A stretch of DNA of 64,000 nucleotides from positions 20,932 to 84,931 of the forward strand of contig DAOPJV010000024.1 in NCBI GenBank assembly GCA_035399845.1. The letters are read 5' to 3'. The position numbers and the translations under genes were made by a program. Numbering within the stretch: the stretch's first letter is position 1; the number at the start of each line of letters is the position of its first letter. Shown in pieces: positions 25,823-34,824 of the stretch. The notes beneath the pieces are model-generated. The model made no database searches. It had not been told where the DNA came from and saw only the letters and a list, made by a program, of their open reading frames with translations. The stretch comes from ECT2AJA-110-A sp035399845. Its GTDB lineage: Bacteria > Planctomycetota > Phycisphaerae > UBA1845 > UTPLA1.

Positions 25823-27340
25823 CTACTCCGCCAGAAATCGATCGACGAATCCCGGGATATCCTTGCCGTTGATAATGTCGTCAGCGAAGAAATTCGCTCG
25901 ACGAAATTTCTCGACAGACGGGCTGGGTGATATCGGGTCCGGTTCCGTCGCGGAGCTAAGCAGTAGCGTAACGAATTCTGCGAGATCTCCAACATCTACC
26001 GCGTTATCAAAATTCAAATCGCCCATGATCACGATCTCTTTGCGATCTGAATTGTCGATATCGCCGTCATAGTCGAGATCGTACATACAGAAATTGGGTC
26101 CGAAGTTCGGGATGATGACGATACCATTGACGACGCCATCGGCGTCCGTCAAAGACGAACCATCGTTGTCGGACAGGAAGACGTCGAACTCGATGATGTC
26201 GCCCGCGTCGAGGATTCCGTTTGCGTTGAAATCTCCCGGCAGTGGTCCCGGCCACACGTCTGTCGGCGCGAAGATCGCGCCGAAGGGATCGATCGTCTCA
26301 TACGCCATGCCGATGACAATATTCACGTCCCAGGCCGAGGGGTCGAGATAGGTCGACGCCGATTGGGATTCCCAGGGCCGAATCGTCTGAAATACAGGGT
26401 CCTGTCGCGTCGGATCCCCGATGGGAATGGCGGCGACGCTCTGCGTCAGGTTTTTCAGTCCCTCGTAAATGGACGCCTGATCCGCATCGGATCCGTTGTT
26501 GGGCTCTTCGATTTCGCCGCGCGCCTGCGCCGCCGCCAGGTTGGTCAGCGGAAAGATCAGCGTGATGGTTGTCTGATCGACATCCTGACGATGCCTGAAG
26601 ATGAACTCGGCCGGCGGCTCGTAGATTCCGTCGGCGCCGGCGCTGCTGAAGCGTTCAAACGCGTGCGCGCGATGCAGCCACGATGCGGAGACCGCCCAGG
26701 CCTCGTCAGGCTCGAACACGTCGTCGTTGTCCCCGATTCGATGGTTGATTGCCAGAACGTTGTCGCCCGTAAACGCGATATGGAACTCCTCGCCGCTGCG
26801 ATCGACGAGGGGGGCCGTCGAGATCACATGGTCGATGTCGGCGCCACAGACCGCGGCGCGATCGAACCAGTCCGGATGATCGACACGGCCGCCGAAGCGT
26901 CCCACGTTGCCGAGGTATCGATATTCGGGTGCGGCGACTTCGCCACCTGTATTGACGTTGAGGTCCACGTTGAATTCGACAAACCCGATGATCGGGGATG
27001 GGCCGTACATGAACGGGGCGTACGTATCATCGCGAAGCGCGAGGGGGCCGGGAGGGTTGACGAGTCCGTTGAGGATCATGTCGAAGCGGAGGAATTGTCC
27101 GGCGTCGGACCAGTCGCCGGCGTAGAGGCTCGTGGCGGGGTTGTCGGGCGCCCATGCGCCGAGTTCATAGTGAAGCAGGTCAGGGATGGTGCGGATGTCC
27201 TCGTCGAGCTCGGCGACGGCGCCGACGTCCGTGCGTCGCACGGTCAGCTCCTGGGCCGCGTCTGTTCCGATCTGCGGCTGCGCATAGGTCACCTGCGCGG
27301 CAACGAACGACAACAGTATGGCGCCTGCAATTCGAGACAT
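25823..27340 (-). CDS. Exported dockerin-repeat protein
   Basis: 505 aa; signal peptide with a probable cut after VTYA (residue about 20). The body (20-355) is an unrecognised beta-rich domain. The C-terminal about 140 residues hold four calcium-loop repeats of dockerin/EF-hand type: GDFNANGILDAGDIIEF, YDLDYDGDIDNSDRKE, GDLNFDNAVDVGDLAEF and a weaker NFFADDIINGKDIPGF. In planctomycetes such repeats occur without cellulosomes and may serve calcium-dependent surface assembly (inference). An upstream start at 27421 would add 27 residues before a normal signal peptide, so ATG 27340 is used. Confidence 0.85.
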   Translation of the reverse strand: MSRIAGAILLSFVAAQVTYAQPQIGTDAAQELTVRRTDVGAVAELDEDIRTIPDLLHYELGAWAPDNPATSLYAGDWSDAGQFLRFDMILNGLVNPPGPLALRDDTYAPFMYGPSPIIGFVEFNVDLNVNTGGEVAAPEYRYLGNVGRFGGRVDHPDWFDRAAVCGADIDHVISTAPLVDRSGEEFHIAFTGDNVLAINHRIGDNDDVFEPDEAWAVSASWLHRAHAFERFSSAGADGIYEPPAEFIFRHRQDVDQTTITLIFPLTNLAAAQARGEIEEPNNGSDADQASIYEGLKNLTQSVAAIPIGDPTRQDPVFQTIRPWESQSASTYLDPSAWDVNIVIGMAYETIDPFGAIFAPTDVWPGPLPGDFNANGILDAGDIIEFDVFLSDNDGSSLTDADGVVNGIVIIPNFGPNFCMYDLDYDGDIDNSDRKEIVIMGDLNFDNAVDVGDLAEFVTLLLSSATEPDPISPSPSVEKFRRANFFADDIINGKDIPGFVDRFLAE

Positions 27341-27835
27341 GATGAATGGGCGTGAAAAAACGCCCCCCTTGTTCCGAAACAGTCTACCGCCTGCGTCGCG
27401 ACGGACCAACCATTTCACCATGCAAAATCAGGGCCGACGCCGATTCGTTACTTTCTGAATCTCCACTGGTTAGCAATCGGCGACACGGACACGTGGGGGC
27501 GCATGCCGGGCGCCGTTTCTGACGAAAGGTCGCTTGCTGAATCGACCGGCCATCGACGGGAGACGCAGGAGGGCGCCGGCCAACGCCGGCCAGTTGGCCA
27601 GCGCCGGCCGGTTGGCTGTCGCGAGGCGTATTTCATTGCGTGGCTGAGGCGGCGCGTGGGTCGTCGGTGTAATTCGGTAAAGCTACGTATTTCGTCCGTG
27701 GTGAGTGTTTACCAGTCGGTACCGAATACAATTTGCTGGCTGGGCGTTGGGAATGCCGTATATCATGTGGGGGGAACTCTGTTGTTTGGCGACCATTGAA
27801 TTGAATGAGCGGGTGGGCGTTCAACGCCCTGTCGC
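27341..27835. other. Divergent intergenic region with GC-rich inverted repeats
   Basis: About 495 bp. At 27573-27620 the motif GCCGGCC recurs four times between GCCAAC and GTTGGC arms, giving overlapping hairpins. No gene recognised. Promoters for the two divergent genes are expected here. Confidence 0.55.
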
Positions 27836-29002
27836 ATGTTTGAAACCGATTTAACAGGAATTGACGCGACTGTACTCACGTCGGCGTGCGGAAACAGCTC
27901 ATCCATGAATGCTGAAACTGGGCCGGATCGAAGACTCTACGCCTATTTTGATCAGATCCCCGTTGCGGTCCTGGTGACCGACGCGGAGGGTCGGGTTGTG
28001 TATCTCAATCACAACTGCCGCCGGCTGTTCGGGTATTCAATGGAACAGGCGAAGTCCATTTCGCTGAACGATCTGATTCCAATGCGGCATCGGGATGGGC
28101 ATGCGGAATTAAGTCGCCAGTTCTGCCTGGCGCCGGCGCCGCGACCCATGGGACTGGATCGCATTGTCCTGGGGCTTCGGAAGGATGGATCGGAAGTTCC
28201 CGTGGAGATCGGTCTCGGGGTGCTGGAGACAGATAGCGGACTGCGGGTGGTCGCAACGATCCAGGACATCACGAAGCGTCGCGCCGTGGAGGCGGAGCTT
28301 CGATCCGCGATCGAGGAGCTGGGGCAGCGGAACTCGGATCTCGATGAGTTCGTCTATATGGCGAGCCACGATCTTCAGGAGCCGCTTCGAAAACTGACAT
28401 CCTTCAGCGAGTTGCTGCGGGGCGATCTGGGCGAGGATCTTCCGGAGGCCGCGGAAAAGGACCTGAAATTCATCGTGGAATCGGCCGAGCGGATGCGCCG
28501 CCTCGTGAAGGATCTGCTTTCGCTGTCACGAGCGGGAAAGAGCGCGATTGAGTTTCAGGACGTCGATCTCAATGAATGTCTCAATGAGGCGCTGGAGATG
28601 CTGGAGGATCGCATCAGGGCGACGGGCGCAAGCGTTCGCGCGCCGGCGTTGCCGACAGTCCGTGGGGATGCAACGCTGATAACGCAGTTGCTGCTGAATC
28701 TGATAGGAAACGGGCTGAAGTTCGTTTCTAGGGGAATGACGCCCGAGATAGAAGTGACGCTCGAAGCACAAGGCGAGCGGACGGTCATTGGTGTCAAGGA
28801 CAATGGGATCGGAATACCGCCGGAGTTCCACGATCGAATCTTCAGCGCGTTCCGACGTCTGCACAGGCGTGAGGAGTATGACGGTACAGGCGTCGGGCTT
28901 TCCATCTGCAGGAAGGTCGTCGAGCGCCACAAGGGCCGCCTCTGGGTTGACTCGGAACTCGGACGCGGCGCCCATTTTCGATTTACTCTTGGAAGCGCCT
29001 GA
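27836..29002 (+). CDS. PAS-domain histidine kinase (phytochrome-type HisKA)
   Basis: 388 aa, soluble, no membrane helix. One PAS domain (about 33-155: YFDQIPVAVLVTDAEGRVVY ... VVATIQDITKRR) is followed by HisKA with SHDLQEPLRKL (phospho-His H178) and HATPase_c (N box LLLNLIGNGLKF, G1 DNGIGIP, G2 GTGVGLSI). The SHDLQEPLR box is typical of bacteriophytochrome-like kinases, whose partners are single-domain Rcp1 receivers. Such a receiver is encoded 11 bp downstream. There is no GAF/PHY or bilin-binding region, so the input is not obviously light. Confidence 0.9.
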   Translation: MFETDLTGIDATVLTSACGNSSSMNAETGPDRRLYAYFDQIPVAVLVTDAEGRVVYLNHNCRRLFGYSMEQAKSISLNDLIPMRHRDGHAELSRQFCLAPAPRPMGLDRIVLGLRKDGSEVPVEIGLGVLETDSGLRVVATIQDITKRRAVEAELRSAIEELGQRNSDLDEFVYMASHDLQEPLRKLTSFSELLRGDLGEDLPEAAEKDLKFIVESAERMRRLVKDLLSLSRAGKSAIEFQDVDLNECLNEALEMLEDRIRATGASVRAPALPTVRGDATLITQLLLNLIGNGLKFVSRGMTPEIEVTLEAQGERTVIGVKDNGIGIPPEFHDRIFSAFRRLHRREEYDGTGVGLSICRKVVERHKGRLWVDSELGRGAHFRFTLGSA

Positions 29003-29013
29003 AGGAACGTCTT

Positions 29014-29475
29014 ATGCTGATCCAGACAAAAAAGAAAACCAAACCCGCGGTCGTCCTGCTCGTCGAGGATGATCTGGCGGATCAGGAACTGACGCGTCGC
29101 GCGCTGGTCGAAGACATGATTCGTGTCGATCTTCGCATCGTCAACAGCGGCGGCGAGGCCCTGGACTACCTGCGGCGCGACGGAAAGTACGCGAATCCGG
29201 CCGACGCGCCGCGGCCTGACCTGATCCTGCTCGATCTCAATCTCCCGGGAATCAGCGGGCGAGAAGTCCTCGAGGAGATTCGATCGGATGCGGAGCTCAG
29301 GCATCTGGTCGTCATCATTCTGACCACGTCCGAAGAGCAGAGTGATATCGCCAGGGCCTACGGCATGCATTGTCATTCATTCGTCACGAAGCCTGTCAAC
29401 GTCACGCGTTTTGTCTCCGTCATTCGAGAGCTGGGGCGATACTGGTTCGAACTTGTGACGCTGCCGAAGCCCTGA
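29014..29475 (+). CDS. Single-domain response regulator, Rcp1-like
   Basis: 153 aa; receiver with E18-D19-D20 acidic cluster, phospho-acceptor D74 in LILLDLNLPG, T in ILTTSEEQ, and K in FVTKPVN. The long insertion after helix 2 (LRRDGKYANPADAPRPD) is characteristic of the Rcp1 group, which pairs with phytochrome-type kinases. It probably takes phosphate from the kinase encoded just upstream and signals through protein contacts. Confidence 0.9.
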   Translation: MLIQTKKKTKPAVVLLVEDDLADQELTRRALVEDMIRVDLRIVNSGGEALDYLRRDGKYANPADAPRPDLILLDLNLPGISGREVLEEIRSDAELRHLVVIILTTSEEQSDIARAYGMHCHSFVTKPVNVTRFVSVIRELGRYWFELVTLPKP

Positions 29476-29873
29476 GTCCCCGTGCGAGCCCGGACGGCGT
29501 TTCGCGGAATTCGCGTCCGCGCTGACGGATTTCGGACAAAGGGCCCTTATGTGACGAGTTTGCGCATCGCGCACGTCCGGTGTATCGGGGGCCGCCTGAA
29601 GTTTCGCTCGTGTTTTCTCCCAACCCCTTATTCGTGCCAACAACGTAGGTACCTCTCCCGAGGTCACCTGTGGGGCCACCCGGCTCGATGTTCGCATTCC
29701 TTCGGTTTTTTCGAATCGGCGGACACAGTTTCGCCAGTCGACCAGGCGTCTTGTGGATCAGACAGGCCGTGTCGTTGACGTCCCCCAAAATGCGACGAAT
29801 GTCGACATAATGGTATGAGATTCAAATTCCGTTTCATTCGACCCGATAGGGAGGTAACGGAGCCTAGTGAACC
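29476..29873. other. Intergenic region, no gene recognised
   Basis: About 400 bp. It separates the kinase/receiver pair from the REC-GGDEF-HD gene. GGGAGGTAACGGAG lies just before ATG 29874. Confidence 0.5.
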
Positions 29874-31397
29874 ATGCGGACGATCAACATCCTCCTCGCA
29901 GATGATGATCCGGGGCATCGATACCTCCTGAGTCGGGTGATCGGTGACGGGCGTCCTTTCGTTCAGATCACGCCCGTCGGGGACTTCGACGAATTCGAAC
30001 GGGAAGTCGCGTCGAGGCGATTTGACTGCGCCATCATCGACTTCAACATGTCCGCCGGAACGTGTGCGGATGTCTTTGTCTCGCGTCTGGTCGAAGCGCA
30101 GCCCGACTGTCCGATCATCGTCGTGTCCGGCAGTGACGATCAGAATGTCGCCGTCCGGAGCTTTCGCTGCGGTGGCGCCGACTTCATTCACAAGAATGAG
30201 GCCGTGGAGGGCGCATACCTCTGGGAACGTATCAAGAAGCTGGTCGGAAGCCGAATCCGTGAAGTGGCGGAGCGTCGACGGAAGGAACGACGCGAGGCCC
30301 ATCTTCGGGAAATGGCGGAGACGGACGCCCTGACGGGGTTGGCAAACCGGCGCGCCGTCGACAGGCTGTTCGACGATGATGGCCGCTGCACCCTGGATCG
30401 GCGGGCGGACTCGTCGGTCATCATGCTGGATATCGACCACTTCAAGCGGATCAACGACGAGTATGGCCATTCAGAGGGCGACAGGGTCCTCGAAGGTGTC
30501 GCGGAACTGATGCGTCAACACGCCACGGAACGAGACATCGTCTCCAGATGGGGTGGTGAGGAGTTTCTCATCATACGCCCGCGCACGGGCCTGGTCGAAG
30601 CCGTGCGCTGGGCGGAGAAGCTCCGTGATGAACTGTCGCGCACGGTTCGATGCGGCGGCGATGAAGGCGCCCCGGTCACTGTCAGCCTCGGGGTCAGCAC
30701 GGTCCGGAGTGTCGAGTTTGCCCAGGGGGCGATCGATCAGGCGGATGAAGCGCTGTACCAGGCGAAACGTCGCGGCCGGAATCGTGTCTGCACGTGGGGA
30801 CTCTGCCAGTTCGAAAGCGAGATCCCCAGGGACTCGAATCTCTCGCCCGAAGCGAGGCTCGATCGATCACTGGAACGCGTCATGCCGTCGCTCGGTCCGA
30901 CACAGCGTGAGCACCTGACGTCACACTCGAGCAGTGTCAGCACGACGGCGATGCTGCTGGGGATGACCGCCGATTTCGATGACAATGCGCTGGAAGCGCT
31001 GCGAATTGCCGGACTCTGCCACGATATCGGCAAAGTCGCCATTCCGGAGTCGGTCCTCTCAAAGCCCGGCCCCCTGGACGCTTCCGAACGATTCCTTGTC
31101 GACATGCACGCCGACGACGGCGCTTATCTGAGCGAGCAACTCGGGGTCGAACCGCGTGTCGCGGCGATGGTTCGCGAGAGCCATATCCGATTCGACCAGC
31201 TCAATCAGTCGCAGAACGTCGTCGATCCCGTGGCGGCGGCGCTGTCTGTCGCCGACGCATACGTCGCCATGACGTCCGAGCGCCCGTACCACAGAAAGTA
31301 CTCCGCCGGCGAGGCGTTTCATGAACTCAAGCGGGAACGTGGAAAACAGTTCGATCCGCGCGCCGTGGACGCCTGTGTCGCCTGTTTTTCGAGTTAG
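29874..31397 (+). CDS. REC-GGDEF-HD fusion protein (cyclic-di-GMP type signalling)
   Basis: 507 aa: receiver (D10-D12, phospho-acceptor D56, K near 107), a linker helix, a diguanylate cyclase domain with DALTGLANRR and the active GGEEF at 227-231, then an HD domain from about 340. The HD domain keeps HDIGK (H383-D384) and later VADAYVAMTSERPYH. The HD-GYP phosphodiesterase signature HHExxDGxGYP is not present; the corresponding position reads RESHIRFDQLNQSQ. So synthesis of cyclic di-GMP looks intact, while hydrolysis by the HD domain is doubtful. Located downstream of the PAS kinase and Rcp1-like receiver. Confidence 0.88.
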   Translation: MRTINILLADDDPGHRYLLSRVIGDGRPFVQITPVGDFDEFEREVASRRFDCAIIDFNMSAGTCADVFVSRLVEAQPDCPIIVVSGSDDQNVAVRSFRCGGADFIHKNEAVEGAYLWERIKKLVGSRIREVAERRRKERREAHLREMAETDALTGLANRRAVDRLFDDDGRCTLDRRADSSVIMLDIDHFKRINDEYGHSEGDRVLEGVAELMRQHATERDIVSRWGGEEFLIIRPRTGLVEAVRWAEKLRDELSRTVRCGGDEGAPVTVSLGVSTVRSVEFAQGAIDQADEALYQAKRRGRNRVCTWGLCQFESEIPRDSNLSPEARLDRSLERVMPSLGPTQREHLTSHSSSVSTTAMLLGMTADFDDNALEALRIAGLCHDIGKVAIPESVLSKPGPLDASERFLVDMHADDGAYLSEQLGVEPRVAAMVRESHIRFDQLNQSQNVVDPVAAALSVADAYVAMTSERPYHRKYSAGEAFHELKRERGKQFDPRAVDACVACFSS

Positions 31398-31473
31398 GGC
31401 GCCATCGTGGCCGCGCGCCGCGAACGGTCTTCCCGGTTCATCATCCAGCGAGTTTCGAAGGTGGGAAGCAGCC

Positions 31474-31809
31474 ATGTTGTCGCAATCGCCCCTGTCCAAC
31501 CTCATCAAAGATCGACGGAAGAAGCGCCGTGACGCGCGCGATCGACGTCGCTCCCAGCGATGGCGGGATGATCGCATCATCCACTGGCGTCACGAATCCG
31601 AATCGCAGACGCGCACGGGACGCCTGATCGCCCGATCCCTCGACGGTTTCGTCGTGCTGATCGACACAAATGACATCGCGTCGCCTGTCCATCGCCTCGT
31701 TGCTGTCGATGGCGAAGGCGCCCAGCCCTGCGGCTTTCGGACGGCCGTTGTTCGTCGCCACGACATCACCTGCGAAGGGGTGCTTCTCTACGCCGAAGTG
31801 GAGTCATGA
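31474..31809 (+). CDS. Small basic protein, possibly PilZ-like
   Basis: 111 aa from ATG 31474 with GAAGGTGGG upstream. The N-terminal 35 residues are strongly Arg/Lys-rich (KDRRKKRRDARDRRRSQR). The remainder looks beta-rich: TRTGRLIARSLDGFVVLI, then CGFRTAVVRR and VLLYAEVE. The arginine cluster before an xxSxxGxxxL-like strand vaguely resembles a PilZ c-di-GMP domain, which would suit its position 76 bp after a diguanylate cyclase, but the consensus D/NxSxxG is not met. Treat as hypothetical. Confidence 0.55.
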   Translation: MLSQSPLSNLIKDRRKKRRDARDRRRSQRWRDDRIIHWRHESESQTRTGRLIARSLDGFVVLIDTNDIASPVHRLVAVDGEGAQPCGFRTAVVRRHDITCEGVLLYAEVES

Positions 31810-31852
31810 GACGCGCCGCTGTTCGCGGCTCGTTGTCCCCCTCAAAAGAGGG

Positions 31853-31897
31853 CCGTCCTGCCAACGACGCCGAGGGCGTCGTCAGCAGGACGGTTTT
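31853..31897 (+). terminator. Strong intrinsic terminator
   Basis: CCGTCCTGC ... GCAGGACGG outer stem continues into ACGACGCC/GGCGTCGT, about 17 bp in all, followed by TTTT. It lies 44 bp after the stop of the small basic protein gene. Confidence 0.75.
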
Positions 31898-31923
31898 AGG
31901 GAAGTAGGGCTTGGAAAGAGGGG

Positions 31924-32028
31924 AGGCGCGACTCGCGCGCCTCGCACTACCTTATTTCGTGGGGGCGATCGGCGATTGCAGCCGATCGCGACAAAGTTCG
32001 AAATTCAATGACCGGCGCCGCTGGCGCC
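31924..32028. repeat. Series of three further hairpins in a convergent intergenic gap
   Basis: AGGCGCG-ACT..CGCGCCT at 31924-31942, GCGATCGGC...GCCGATCGC at 31965-31989, and GGCGCC-GCT-GGCGCC at 32014-32028. Together with the terminator upstream they fill the gap between convergent genes. Confidence 0.6.
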
Positions 32029-32041
32029 CCCGCCGGGCGGG

Positions 32042-34366
32042 CTACTCTGTGACTGTCGTTTCATATCTGACGCCATCCGGGACCGCCACGGGCACGCGGA
32101 CGGTCGTCCCCTGCGTTCCCGCCGTGCGTGAGAGCGAATCGACCGCCACGAACGCCGTGAACTGCGACATCAGGTTGTAATTCAGGGCCAATTGCCGGAT
32201 ATCGCCGGAGATATCGCGATCGATGTCCCACGTCGCGCGATCGACAAGATCGGCGATTTTCGTGCGGGCCCACACAGCGGCCAGACCCGCGTGCTCGCCG
32301 GCGGCGTTTGACGTGTTGATCACGATTTGTCGATCCTGCGGACCGGCGGCGCCGCTGACACGGATCCGGCTCGGGACCTGTCCATCAAAGCGCCCCGAGA
32401 GAATCACGGGCCGGCCGACAAAGAGATCGGGAAGTCGCTCGGGGAAGACGTCTCGAACGGCCATGCCGCCCCAGTCGATCTTCAGGTCCGTCATGGCCGG
32501 ATGACTGATTCGCTCAAAGAAGCCATCCATGACGCTGGCGCCACTGTCGTTGAGTGACAGATAGGCGACAGCGCCCGCGCCGAGTTTCGCCATGCGATTC
32601 ATCAGGTAACGGTTCGGCGACGAACCGACGCCGAAGCTGAAGATGCGCGAGGCGTCGAGCTTATCGTGGATGGCGCCGAGGATTTCTGTTTCGTTGCCGA
32701 TGTAACCGTCCGTCATGAAGCAGACGAAGCGCAGACGCTCCTCGTCATGCGGGAAATCCAGGGCGGCCTTGATCCCCTCGATCATCTGCGTGCCGCCTTC
32801 GCCCTTGAGTGATTTCAGGTACTTCAGTCCTCGGCGCACGTTCTCGTTGGATGCGATGACGGGCGCGTCGCCGAGTTGTGACGCGTTGTTGGAGAACTGG
32901 ATGATCTGGAATGTGTCGTTCGGCTGAAGGCTCTTCAGACCGCGCTCGATGGCGCTTTTCGCCTGCTCGATGGGCTTGCCGCCCATGCTGCCCGAACAGT
33001 CGAGCACGAAGATCAGCTCGACGGGCTGTCGCTGCAGTGAGCGCAGTGTTTCGGGAGGGTAGATCATCAGCGTGAAATAGCCGCCCGTCGCATCGCGATG
33101 CGTGAGCAGCGCCGAGTTGATCTGATCGTCGGCGACTTTGTATCGCAGGACGAAGTCCTTGTTGGGAATCGAGTCGCGATCGCTCAGCTTCACGATTGTG
33201 CGATTCTGGTCGTCCATCCGCGTCTCGGCGACGTGATTGACGCTCTTCGTCTGCTTGACGGTCACACCGGCGTCGATCGTGACGGCGAGCGAGACGTCGT
33301 GACCGCTGCGCTGATGCGGCGCGAGGTACTCGACCTCCGTGGACTGGCCGCTCTTTCCGCGGGCGCCGACGGCGACGGCGCCGATTCCATCCGTCGAGCC
33401 CGGCGGGTTGTATCGCGGCCCCACCACCATCGGGAAGACGAATTCATACCAGCCGTCGTCGTAGGCGAGTGTGTGGAAGTACTTGATGTTGATGTCGATT
33501 TTCTTGCCCGGCTCGATGTTGGCGACTTTCTGCGTGAAGATGTTGGGCCGCTCCTGCGTCAGCAGGCTGGCGACGTGGCCCTGTCGTTTGGCGGCGTCGT
33601 AGATCTTCTTCGCCTCTTCGCGATCGCGGATGATGCCGCGGATCTTTCGATCGCCGATCGTCATCAGGAACTCGTTGACGGCGGCGTTCTGCGGCAGCGG
33701 GAAGACGTAGACGGCCTCGATCTTCTGATCGTAGGGATTGGAGAATTTCTGCGTGACGTTGACACATGCGATGTAGGCGCTGATCGACGCGTCAACATCC
33801 GTGTGCTCGAGCGGGACGGGGATCGTCTCTTCCTGCTCGGGGAGTTTGCAGAGCAGGGCGCCGCTGCAGGGCCCTTTGCCGCGACGGCCTCCGGCCGAAT
33901 CGTCGGCGTCGGCCTTCTGGATGACCCAGAGTTCTTCGTCCTGGGACGGCAGTGCGCCGGGATAAGCGGCGAGCTTCTGGCGGAGATCGTCCTGGCCGGA
34001 AATGAATCCCCGTCTCCCTCTGCCGCCACGAGCAACTTCACTGCGTCTGGCCCTCACATCTCGCTGTAGAGGCGCCCCGACACCTGATGGCGCCCCTGGC
34101 GTCAGTTTCAGCTCATTATTGACAATGGGGAACGGCGATTTGCTCGCCGGGGCGTCCGCGGATGCGTAGTAGTCCTCGGCGTCCCAGTCCTCGTAATTCT
34201 GCTCGGCCGTCTCCGCGTCCGCGTAGTAGCCGGCGCCGGCGGGCGCCGAACTTCTTAGCGCATACGGGCTCGAGCACGCCAGCGTGTAGAGGATGGCGCT
34301 GATGGCAAGAACGGGGATCGCGAAGAGGGGCGCCAGAACCCAGGCGTATTTCGGAATGCGTCGCAT
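32042..34366 (-). CDS. VIT plus von Willebrand A domain membrane-anchored protein
   Basis: 774 aa. An N-terminal membrane helix (about 8-30), a low-complexity linker and an LPxQDEELW segment are followed by a VIT domain (about 175-320; CVNVTQKFSNPYDQKIEAVY then YVFPLP, and REEAKKIYDAAKRQGHVASL). A vWA domain follows with an intact MIDAS motif DCSGS near residue 455. This is the inter-alpha-trypsin-inhibitor heavy-chain architecture, common in bacteria and probably used for extracytoplasmic protein contacts. The ATG overlaps the stop of the upstream gene by one base (TAATG), so they are coupled. Confidence 0.92.
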   Translation of the reverse strand: MRRIPKYAWVLAPLFAIPVLAISAILYTLACSSPYALRSSAPAGAGYYADAETAEQNYEDWDAEDYYASADAPASKSPFPIVNNELKLTPGAPSGVGAPLQRDVRARRSEVARGGRGRRGFISGQDDLRQKLAAYPGALPSQDEELWVIQKADADDSAGGRRGKGPCSGALLCKLPEQEETIPVPLEHTDVDASISAYIACVNVTQKFSNPYDQKIEAVYVFPLPQNAAVNEFLMTIGDRKIRGIIRDREEAKKIYDAAKRQGHVASLLTQERPNIFTQKVANIEPGKKIDINIKYFHTLAYDDGWYEFVFPMVVGPRYNPPGSTDGIGAVAVGARGKSGQSTEVEYLAPHQRSGHDVSLAVTIDAGVTVKQTKSVNHVAETRMDDQNRTIVKLSDRDSIPNKDFVLRYKVADDQINSALLTHRDATGGYFTLMIYPPETLRSLQRQPVELIFVLDCSGSMGGKPIEQAKSAIERGLKSLQPNDTFQIIQFSNNASQLGDAPVIASNENVRRGLKYLKSLKGEGGTQMIEGIKAALDFPHDEERLRFVCFMTDGYIGNETEILGAIHDKLDASRIFSFGVGSSPNRYLMNRMAKLGAGAVAYLSLNDSGASVMDGFFERISHPAMTDLKIDWGGMAVRDVFPERLPDLFVGRPVILSGRFDGQVPSRIRVSGAAGPQDRQIVINTSNAAGEHAGLAAVWARTKIADLVDRATWDIDRDISGDIRQLALNYNLMSQFTAFVAVDSLSRTAGTQGTTVRVPVAVPDGVRYETTVTE

Positions 34367-34821
34367 TACTGCTTCCCTTCAATAAGTGTCACGTTGGCGT
34401 CAATGTCACGGGCGTTGCTGTCGGCGGCGACAACGAGTTGGACGTCGAAATCGACGGCGGGTTCCCCTTCGATCTGCATGTGGAGCCGCGCGACGCGCGT
34501 CCTGCCCGTCGGTCCGTCTTCCTCCGTCGTGAAGGCGCCGAGGATGATGCGGCCCTCGCCGTTCAGCGCTTTCGGGTCGTAGTACGGGGGCGCGTCGAAG
34601 GCGGTCGTCTCCCCGCCCTCGACGCCCACGATCTTCGCTCGGCCCGAGAGATCGCTGATCTCGATCTGATACGCGGCCAGCGCGTCGGCGCCCGCGTCGA
34701 TGAAGACGTCGTAGGCGACGAATCGCACGTCCGTATCCACAGTTTTCGTATCCGGTGTCTGGGCCCGCACGAGCGCTGTCGACAGCGCGAGGGCGAGCGT
34801 GATGGCGATGAGCGTTCGCAT
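34366..34821 (-). CDS. Small exported protein, possibly cohesin-like
   Basis: 151 aa; signal peptide ending around LVRA (residue 20). The mature part is a predicted beta sandwich with DVFIDAGADALAAYQIEI, GVEGGETTAFDAPPYYDP and RIILGAFTTEEDGPTG. The strand pattern and the A(A)YQ(I/F)E start recall cohesin domains, the binding partners of dockerins, and a dockerin gene lies 3 bp upstream. This is a fold guess, not an established assignment. Middle gene of a tight three-gene operon. Confidence 0.7.
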   Translation of the reverse strand: MRTLIAITLALALSTALVRAQTPDTKTVDTDVRFVAYDVFIDAGADALAAYQIEISDLSGRAKIVGVEGGETTAFDAPPYYDPKALNGEGRIILGAFTTEEDGPTGRTRVARLHMQIEGEPAVDFDVQLVVAADSNARDIDANVTLIEGKQ

Positions 34822-34824
34822 GGC

